Shown: piece after piece, positions 58,206 through 64,000 of the stretch
Layout of the letters: every line of letters begins with the position of its first letter
Numbering within the stretch: position 1 is the stretch's first letter
The notes under the pieces: generated by a model
Database searches by the model: none
What the model was told of the DNA's origin: nothing
What the model saw: only the letters and a program-made list of their open reading frames with translations
NCBI GenBank assembly: GCA_016286165.1
Contig: JAEESE010000016.1
Location: 19,067-83,066, forward strand
DNA length: 64,000 nt
Source: Bacteroidaceae bacterium
GTDB taxonomy: Bacteria; Bacteroidota; Bacteroidia; Bacteroidales; Bacteroidaceae
Reading direction: 5' to 3'
Program-made: the position numbers and the translations under genes

Positions 58206-58434
58206 GGTGCCGACGTCAGGACTCGTTGATTCTTATGGCCTGTGCTGTAGCCGATTATGAACAGTCGTTTCAGCTCGTAAGAACAAATGTATGACCCGAA
58301 AAAGTAAGGAATGTTGATTGCTTGATGATGATGAAGCAATTGCTTGATGATGATGAAGCAATTGCTTAATCATGATGCAGCAATTAGAAAAGTAGGATGC
58401 AGCGATTGAACGATTAGGATGCAGCGACCAAAAA
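58206..58434. other. gene-free spacer between convergent genes
   Basis: Holds the intergenic repeat copy B and, after it, several ggatgcagcga units (58395-58428). No open frame. Confidence 0.6.
58295..58386. repeat. intergenic repeat copy B with internal 22-bp tandem
   Basis: Begins cccgaaaaa and gttgattg as in copy A (27504). The unit gcttgatgatgatgaagcaa, with att, then occurs twice in tandem and a third, altered time. The array is rich in caattgc palindromes. Confidence 0.75.
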
Positions 58435-58478
58435 GACAGGCCTCGTCGGCTGAAAGATTCAGTCAGACGAGGCCTGTC
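58435..58478 (-). terminator. terminator of the ABC exporter operon
   Basis: Perfect 13-bp stem gacaggcctcgtc/gacgaggcctgtc with an 18-base loop; on the minus strand it is followed by TTTTT. Confidence 0.9.
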
Positions 58479-58494
58479 ATCTATTGCATTTTCC

Positions 58495-59883
58495 TCACAT
58501 GTGCTGTAGTGCTTCGACGGGTCGCTTGCGGCAAGCGCGCCAGGCTGGGACGAGGATGCCGAGGGTGACGACGGCGAGGAGGATGAGGTACTGGATGACA
58601 CAGATGACGAGGTAGTGTATCCAGAAGATTTCCACCCAATTGCGCTCCCGTCCCGTGCCGCTCATGCTTAGGCCATCGGAGAGCTCCATGTTGATGGCGA
58701 ACTGGAACCAGATGAGCTGGCCGACGATGCAGGCTGCGAGGGTGAGCAGGGCTGCTTCCGACCATATCATCTTGAAGATGTCGCGCCGCTTAGCGCCGAA
58801 ACTGCGCATGATGCCGATGTCCTCCGTGCGCTTGCGCAGCTGCAGCCAGAAGGTGCCGAGGGTGCCGAGGACGACGTTCAGCAGGAACAGGGCCAGGAGG
58901 ATGCCGAGGAGGGTGTTGGTGAGGTTGTAGTCTCTGTTGCCACTCCATGACGACTGCCAATCTTTATAGGTCTGGAGAGAGACGAGGAAGCGATTGCCGG
59001 CTTGCCTTAGTGCAAGAGCAGAGGGACTTGTGAGTTGGCTGATGAATGCTTCTGCATCGGCTTCGGGCTTCAGTCGGATGAGCATCTGAGGGGTTGCATT
59101 CTCTTGGATTACAGGAGTCAGAATGGAATAGGCATAGCGATCATTCTGCTGCAAGCGGAAATCCTCCACGACGCCCGCGATGGTGTAGCGGCTGACGATG
59201 ACCGGCCCGCCTTGCTCCTGCAGCGCACGGTCGCTGAAGTCCCATTCCACTATGTGGCGCCCCACAACTTGGTCGGTATCGAAGATGGCCTGTGCCAGAC
59301 TGCGGGTGATGACCACACCGTCCAAAGGACAATCCTCGGAGAGTTCCTTTGCCGAAGGACTGCCCTCAATGGGCGTCAGTCCCTGCGTCTCGAAGAACTG
59401 TTCATGCAGCAGAAACCCCTGCATGTAGGCTCCGCACCTGCGCGTGGAATCCGTCTCGGAAGCATAAGAACTGATGTTGTAGGTACCTTGGCCGATGATG
59501 AGCCCGGCAAAGCCTGCATGCTGCACCTCGGGCAGAGCACGGATCTGGTCGCGCAGGGCATAGAGGGAGGAGAGACCCTCTTGGCCCACCCCTAACCCCT
59601 CCCCAAGGGAGGGGAATCCGTTTCCGCTGGTATTCGCTACTGAGTTGTTTTCTACCTCTGGGGGCTCCCCTCCCTTGGGGAGGGGCTGGGGGTGGGCTAT
59701 TCCCGTCTGCCCCACCAACAAGTGCTCCTTCTCGAACTCCCCGGCGGGACGACAGAAATAACGGTCGTAGGTGGTGACGACGAAGTGGTCAATGAAGTAG
59801 AAACTGAGGACGGTGATGAGGATAATCTCAGCAAAGACCCAGCCGTTCTGACGGCGATGGGACCAGAGGTTCTTGAGTATCAT
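58495..59883 (-). CDS. FtsX-type ABC permease (second half type), with repeat-derived insert
   Basis: 462 aa. One N-terminal membrane segment (about 15-37), a periplasmic domain, and a C-terminal FtsX domain with three segments and the typical RTEDIGIMRSFGAKRRDIFKMI loop. Such MacB/LolE-type permeases move substrates out of the periplasm or extrude peptides and toxic compounds. Residues about 61-100 (AHPQPLPKGGE..., FPSLGEGLGVGQEG) are encoded by a palindromic repeat pair, in frame. ATG 59883 overlaps the stop of the upstream permease (ATGA). The two together match the halves of the large permease at 62252. Last gene of the operon. Confidence 0.88.
   Translation of the reverse strand: MILKNLWSHRRQNGWVFAEIILITVLSFYFIDHFVVTTYDRYFCRPAGEFEKEHLLVGQTGIAHPQPLPKGGEPPEVENNSVANTSGNGFPSLGEGLGVGQEGLSSLYALRDQIRALPEVQHAGFAGLIIGQGTYNISSYASETDSTRRCGAYMQGFLLHEQFFETQGLTPIEGSPSAKELSEDCPLDGVVITRSLAQAIFDTDQVVGRHIVEWDFSDRALQEQGGPVIVSRYTIAGVVEDFRLQQNDRYAYSILTPVIQENATPQMLIRLKPEADAEAFISQLTSPSALALRQAGNRFLVSLQTYKDWQSSWSGNRDYNLTNTLLGILLALFLLNVVLGTLGTFWLQLRKRTEDIGIMRSFGAKRRDIFKMIWSEAALLTLAACIVGQLIWFQFAINMELSDGLSMSGTGRERNWVEIFWIHYLVICVIQYLILLAVVTLGILVPAWRACRKRPVEALQHM
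59583..59699. repeat. REP-like inverted pair inside an ABC permease gene
   Basis: Arms 59583-59620 and 59660-59699 are inverted copies. Each contains a palindrome (cccctccccaagggagggg), and the outer ends read gcccaccccyarcccctcc. Confidence 0.85.
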
Positions 59884-61235
59884 TTCTTCTGGTTTAGCGA
59901 TTCTACAATAGGTTTGCGGAGCGAGGTCCACGAAGGTATAAGGGCGACCATGAGATTCAGGACGACACAGCAGAGGAAGACGATGAGGAAGAGCGTGGGC
60001 GTGAAGAACATATCAAATTCTATGGCGACGCTATCCACAGTTGAGAAGTTCCTCAGGAATGTTACACGGACAAAGTCACTGTAACGCACGGCGATGAGGA
60101 AGAGCCAGGAGAGCAACCAGCCCACGAGACCTCCGCAGAGTGTAAGGACGAGGTTCTCGTGGATGACCTCAAAGAGCAGCGTGCGCCGCTTGGCGCCGAA
60201 GGCCTTGCGGATGCCCATTTCCGGCAGGCGGGCTTCCATGCGGTTCGAGACGAGTCCCGTCAGGTTCAGGGCTGGCAGTAGCAGGAAGATGAGCATCAGA
60301 ATGGCGGGCGGCATCAGGTTCTTCGCCTTATTAGTCGCGGACTCTTCATCTGGGTTGAAGAAATTCAGGCGGACGAAGAAATGCGAGTGTGCAGCCATCA
60401 CGAAATGTACAGGTTCGCCTTCGGCAGAGGTCTGCGTAGCTTCATAGCGGCGGCGCAGCGGCTCCACTTCTTTGAGGAAGTCTTCCCGAGAAAAACCTTT
60501 CTTCAGCAGGACGCGCACGTTCAAGTCACCTTCATAGCTGTTGGCAGCGTCACTAAGGAAGTAGGGAGTATAGCATTCTGCGTATGAGAGCCCAACGAGC
60601 TGGCTGGCTCCTTCTACAATACCGACAACTCGAAAAAAGGCATTCGAGATTTGCAGCGTAGAGCCGAGGCTGGCTCCCAATTTATGGGCCAGTGCCTCCG
60701 TGATGACGCACACCGGTTCATGACTGCGGAACTCCTGCTCGTTGAACGGACGCCCTTCGAGGAAGTGGAAGTCATAGAGCTGGAAGAAGCGAGGGTCGCA
60801 GTAGATGCAGTCCTTCAATGATGGGTCGGAAGTGAGGGAGTCTTTCAGCGTAATGGTCTGCATACCCGTTAATACGCCGGTTGCCACCTCCACACACTCC
60901 AGCCGACTGAAGAGCTCGTCGATGGCGAGGGTGCTGCAACCGCCATGGTAAGTCCCGCCGGCTTCGCTGTCCTTGAAGTGGACGGTGGTGACATAGAGTG
61001 TGCGGTCGCGGTGTGTCTCGGGGTAGATATTCGCCAGCATGATATTTAGCACGATGGCGATGACCATTGCGGACGCAATCGCCACAGCCGTGCCTGCGAT
61101 GTAGATGGCGGAGAAGAGCTTGTCCTCACGGATTAAGGCAAAGGAGTGAGAAAGAAGACCCCAAACAGACCCACCCCTCACCCTCCCTATAAGGGAGGGA
61201 GTGGAATGTATTTGACTGGATGTATTCATTATCAT
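59880..61235 (-). CDS. FtsX-type ABC permease (first half type)
   Basis: 451 aa. N-terminal membrane segment (about 45-68; IYIAGTAVAIASAMVIAIVLNIML), periplasmic MacB-like domain (about 75-285), and an FtsX domain with three segments and the loop RMEARLPEMGIRKAFGAKRRTLL. The first ~25 residues (HSTPSLIGRVRGGSV) come from a repeat arm; the conserved part begins at about WGLLSHSFALIREDKLF. ATG 61235 or 61229 both lie inside the repeat element. Member of the four-gene exporter operon. Confidence 0.87.
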   Translation of the reverse strand: MIMNTSSQIHSTPSLIGRVRGGSVWGLLSHSFALIREDKLFSAIYIAGTAVAIASAMVIAIVLNIMLANIYPETHRDRTLYVTTVHFKDSEAGGTYHGGCSTLAIDELFSRLECVEVATGVLTGMQTITLKDSLTSDPSLKDCIYCDPRFFQLYDFHFLEGRPFNEQEFRSHEPVCVITEALAHKLGASLGSTLQISNAFFRVVGIVEGASQLVGLSYAECYTPYFLSDAANSYEGDLNVRVLLKKGFSREDFLKEVEPLRRRYEATQTSAEGEPVHFVMAAHSHFFVRLNFFNPDEESATNKAKNLMPPAILMLIFLLLPALNLTGLVSNRMEARLPEMGIRKAFGAKRRTLLFEVIHENLVLTLCGGLVGWLLSWLFLIAVRYSDFVRVTFLRNFSTVDSVAIEFDMFFTPTLFLIVFLCCVVLNLMVALIPSWTSLRKPIVESLNQKK

Positions 61236-61370
61236 TTATGTTTATTGGCATTTAATATGTTTTTAAATCTTGAAGGTAACCACTCCCTCCCTCACAGGGT
61301 GCGAGGAAGACGGAACTATTAAGTGTTCTGGCTGGACTCGTTCGGGGGGTGGGTCTGTGGGGAGGGGGTC
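61166..61370. repeat. REP-like element straddling a permease start codon
   Basis: Left arm 61166-61208 and right arm from 61277. The right arm is split: ccactccctccctcacaggg (61280-61299), then about 44 unrelated bases, then ggggggtgggtctg (61344-61357). The inner flanks gtggaatgt...ttgactgg and tcttgaaggt are shared with the element at 62043. Confidence 0.75.
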
Positions 61371-61373
61371 TTT

Positions 61374-62165
61374 TTACTGTATCTGCCGTCCGTCCAAGAA
61401 CTTGATAATCCTATCGGTCTGTGCGGCCTGCTGCTCGTTGTGCGTCACCATAACGATGGTGCGGCCGTCCTCGCGGTTCAGTTTGTGGAGCAGTTCCATG
61501 ATTTCGGCACCCATCTTCGAGTCGAGGTTACCCGTGGGTTCGTCGGCGAGGAGTATTTCGGGGTTGCCGATGATGGCGCGGGCGATGGCTACGCGCTGGC
61601 ATTGTCCGCCGGAGAGCTGCGTTGGGCGGTGCTTCATGCGATGCGAGAGGCCTACGCGGGCAATGACTTCCTTGGCCAGACGCGTGCGCTCGCTGCGACC
61701 CACGCCACGATAGATGAGGGGCAGCATGACGTTGTCCAGTACGTTCAGCGTCGGGATGAGGTGAAAACTCTGGAAGACGAAGCCCAGCGTCTTGTTGCGG
61801 ATCTCCGCCAGACGGTTGTCGCTCATCTTCGGGTCTATCACCTGACCGCACAACTCTATCTCGCCGCTGGTGGGTTCGTCTAAGAGTCCCATGATGTTGA
61901 GCAGCGTCGATTTGCCGCAGCCCGAAGGTCCCATGATGCTCAGGAACTCGCCCTTCTGCACTTCGAGATTCACATTCTCCAACGCCTGTGTCTCCACTTC
62001 GTCGGTACGGTAGATCTTGTTGATGCCAGTGAGGCGGATAACAAGACCCCCTCCCCGCTCCCCCTCAAGGGGGAGAGTGGAATGTGATTGACTGGGAGAG
62101 GACGTTTGAGCGGGCTGACTCGTTTGGTTTCTTGTTGAGTCGTTTTGATTTACTTGAGTATTCAT
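61374..62165 (-). CDS. ABC exporter ATPase (MacB/LolD type)
   Basis: 263 aa. Walker A GPSGCGKST, Q-loop FVFQSFHLIPTLNVLDNVMLP, signature LSGGQCQRVAIARA, Walker B LLADEPTGNLDS and the switch His MVTHNEQ. This is the nucleotide-binding partner of the FtsX-type permeases on both sides. The conserved protein normally starts at about VIRLTGINKIYRT; the first ~40 residues here (including HSTLPLEGERGGGL) are an added tail encoded by a repeat element that also supplies the start codon. ATG 62165 is preferred to an in-frame TTG at 62201. Confidence 0.93.
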   Translation of the reverse strand: MNTQVNQNDSTRNQTSQPAQTSSPSQSHSTLPLEGERGGGLVIRLTGINKIYRTDEVETQALENVNLEVQKGEFLSIMGPSGCGKSTLLNIMGLLDEPTSGEIELCGQVIDPKMSDNRLAEIRNKTLGFVFQSFHLIPTLNVLDNVMLPLIYRGVGRSERTRLAKEVIARVGLSHRMKHRPTQLSGGQCQRVAIARAIIGNPEILLADEPTGNLDSKMGAEIMELLHKLNREDGRTIVMVTHNEQQAAQTDRIIKFLDGRQIQ

Positions 62166-62252
62166 ACTTTTATACTTTATTGGTTTATAGTTTGTTTTCA
62201 ATTCTTGAAGGTGACCACTCTCCCCCTTGAGGGGGAGCGGGGAGGGGGTCTT
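62043..62252. repeat. 210-bp element with perfect 38-bp inverted repeats, containing the ATPase start
   Basis: 62043-62080 is the exact reverse complement of 62215-62252. The right arm ends inside the stop codon of the upstream permease, and the left arm lies inside the ATPase gene. Confidence 0.95.
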
Positions 62253-64000
62253 TATTCCTCCCTTATCGCCTCCACAATATTACTCCTGCTTATCCTCCAC
62301 GCCGGGATGGCCGTGGCCACGAGCACGGTGCCTAATATAATAAGGTACACACATGCGGAGACGACGAGGAAGTGGGTGCCGAAGCTGTCGAACCAGAGTT
62401 TTTTGGGACCATAGGCGACGAGTTCTCCGGTGAAGAGCCCTTTGGAGGCCGCTATCTGGAAATAGATAATGCAGCCGAGAACGACGCTGACGGACGTGAG
62501 CAGCCATGCTTCGCGCAGGAAACCGAGGAATACGCTGCGCCGCGTGGCGCCGAAGGAACGCCGCACACCAGCCTCCTCGCGTCGTTGTTGTGTGTACATC
62601 AGCAGGGAACCAAAGACACCGAAGGCCAGGTTCACGGCAAAGAAGGCCGCTATGAGCAAGTTGCGGCGGTTATGACCGTTCACGCCGATACGCTCCGTCC
62701 GTTGCTCCAGAGCATGCTGGCCTGGCTGCATCTGGCGTATATAGAGGTGTTCCGTCACCAAGCCACGCATCAGTTCCTCTCCACGCTCCTCGATGAAGCG
62801 GGTGGCATTCACGCCATCGCGCAGCCGAAGAATGATCGGCGGCGTTGTCGTTCCTTCGGTGGTGCATCGGAACACCATGGAGCGGTCGCGGTCGAAAGCG
62901 TTGGCACGCACATCCTCCACCACGGCACGGATACGATAGGGTTGCCAGTGCTGCTGCTGTCCGTCGTCCCAATCCCAGAAGTAGCTCTGCACCTGTCGGC
63001 CGGCCACGTCTGTAGTGCCGAAGAGCGCAGTGGCAAAGGAACGGGTGACGATGATGTCCCGGTCATACTCGCAGCCCTGGGACAGCTCGCTTGTGGAAAC
63101 ACCTGGCGTGAGGGACTGAATGCCGAATATTTCGAACAGCGGAGAGTCCGGCCGGAACGAGTAATGGAAGGCGGTGAGTGTGTCGCCATCGACGCAATAC
63201 TCGCGTGCTACTGTTGTAGTGTAGAACACGGGAGCCACCCCGTCGGCGACGTATGCCCTCTCCACCTCCTCACATTCTTTCACCTTTTCCAGGAGGTGGC
63301 GTATTTCGTCGTCGTAGGAATAGATTTGATGGTCCGACTCCTGTTGGCGATGGCTGCTGGCGATTTGCAGTTGCACCACCTTCTCAGCATCATAGCCCAA
63401 AGGCATGTGTGTGATGAAAGTGTTCACGATAACAGGGTCGAGTGTCCACCAGCACACCACCGTCACGAGCGTGAGTTCGGCCGCCAGCCACACCTTCGAG
63501 CGCCATCCGCCGCCTTCGCCCTGCTCCTCTTTCATCATGCCTTTCACAATGGGTTGTCTCAGGCTGAGCCAGGCAGGCAGCGCCGCTGCCAGCAGGTTCA
63601 GCAGCAGGCATACGAGCAATGCCGTGAGAAAGATGGCGGGAGCAAAGAGCATCTCGCCTTTCAACACAGGCACCGTCGCGTAGATGCCATTGCGGGTGGC
63701 GAAGAGATCAAAGACCCAGTCGCGCCAAGCGTAGATGGCCATCCAGGCCAGAAAGAGTCCTACGGCTCCGCCGATGAGCGTGAGCCGCAGATTCTCCTTG
63801 ATGACCAGACTGAGCAGTGTGCGCCGCTTGGCACCGAAGGCCTTGCGGACGGACATCTCCGGCAGGCGGTGTTGCATCCGGGCGGCCACCATGCCGCTGA
63901 GGTTCAGGGCCGGCACCAACAAGAGCAACAGGATGGAGAGGGCCACGTACCACCAGAGGCTATGGCTGTTGTCTGCGAGGAATACGGCGGTGAGTCCTTG
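62252..64000 (-). CDS. large FtsX/MacB-type ABC permease, 5' end beyond the window
   Basis: 582 residues are visible; the frame is open to the window edge, so the N-terminus is missing. The visible part begins in the first FtsX domain (LLLVPALNLSGMVAARM, LPEMSVRKAFGAKRRTLL), passes KPIV-like RQPIVKGMM, then a new membrane segment (about 15 residues after EEQGEGGGWRSK), a periplasmic domain and the second FtsX domain (EEAGVRRSFGATRRSVFLGFL), ending in AIPAWRISRSNIVEAIREE. Full-length members are about 780-800 aa with eight membrane segments. Probably the first gene of the operon seen here. Confidence 0.9.
   Translation of the reverse strand, partial: QGLTAVFLADNSHSLWWYVALSILLLLLVPALNLSGMVAARMQHRLPEMSVRKAFGAKRRTLLSLVIKENLRLTLIGGAVGLFLAWMAIYAWRDWVFDLFATRNGIYATVPVLKGEMLFAPAIFLTALLVCLLLNLLAAALPAWLSLRQPIVKGMMKEEQGEGGGWRSKVWLAAELTLVTVVCWWTLDPVIVNTFITHMPLGYDAEKVVQLQIASSHRQQESDHQIYSYDDEIRHLLEKVKECEEVERAYVADGVAPVFYTTTVAREYCVDGDTLTAFHYSFRPDSPLFEIFGIQSLTPGVSTSELSQGCEYDRDIIVTRSFATALFGTTDVAGRQVQSYFWDWDDGQQQHWQPYRIRAVVEDVRANAFDRDRSMVFRCTTEGTTTPPIILRLRDGVNATRFIEERGEELMRGLVTEHLYIRQMQPGQHALEQRTERIGVNGHNRRNLLIAAFFAVNLAFGVFGSLLMYTQQRREEAGVRRSFGATRRSVFLGFLREAWLLTSVSVVLGCIIYFQIAASKGLFTGELVAYGPKKLWFDSFGTHFLVVSACVYLIILGTVLVATAIPAWRISRSNIVEAIREE

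Overview
The window comes from a Bacteroidales chromosome, most likely Prevotellaceae or a close relative. The evidence is: promoters with the Bacteroidetes -7 box TAnnTTTG, almost no Shine-Dalgarno sequences, many Bacteroidetes-restricted families (DUF4105, DUF4199, DUF6048, DUF6452, DUF4468, DUF4369-TlpA), BspA-like repeats and a Por-type C-terminal tail. Species cannot be named from this sequence. I found no rRNA, tRNA, CRISPR array or transposase gene.

Layout. 1-3.5 kb: a secreted fucosidase and a secreted GEVED-like protein. 3.8-10.2 kb (minus): DUF4105 protein, alkaline-phosphatase-fold protein, secA. 10.6-17.2 kb (plus): coaX, an outer-membrane barrel, lptC, a CorC-type transporter and a PpiD-like foldase, i.e. 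an envelope-biogenesis block. 17.4-27.3 kb (plus): NTF2-like protein, a transglutaminase lipoprotein, lolA-like, trxB, a GH2 glycosidase, a transglutaminase/BspA lipoprotein and a K+ channel. 27.7-30.8 kb (minus): PadR regulator with PspC proteins. 31.2-35.3 kb (minus): purU-carB. 35.5-42.7 kb (plus): mutS2, DUF4199, GT2, DUF6452, DUF6048, apbE; fetB converges on apbE. 43.7-58.1 kb: DUF4468 protein, M61 peptidase, a duplicated unknown gene, a minus-strand thioredoxin/outer-membrane cluster, and a GH97 glycosidase. 58.5-64 kb (minus): an ABC exporter with FtsX-type permeases, running off the window end.

Two observations stand out. First, a family of short palindromic (REP-like) sequences occurs as inverted pairs and sits inside coding sequence without breaking the frame: twice in pspC, twice in mutS2, once in an FtsX permease. 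Two more pairs straddle the start codons of ABC exporter genes, one with perfect 38-bp inverted repeats. They encode recurring Pro/Gly-rich peptides and resemble in principle the Rickettsia palindromic elements. Second, the thioredoxin-family cluster (about 46.7-55.5 kb) is flanked by 620-bp direct repeats with 10 mismatches. Each repeat is one copy of an unrecognised 196-aa gene plus its leader. The layout is what homologous integration of a circular molecule, or a duplication, would leave behind. Inside the cluster are three copies of a ~95-bp intergenic repeat, two copies of an exact 36-bp hairpin repeat, a 22-bp tandem array and a broken TlpA-type fragment.
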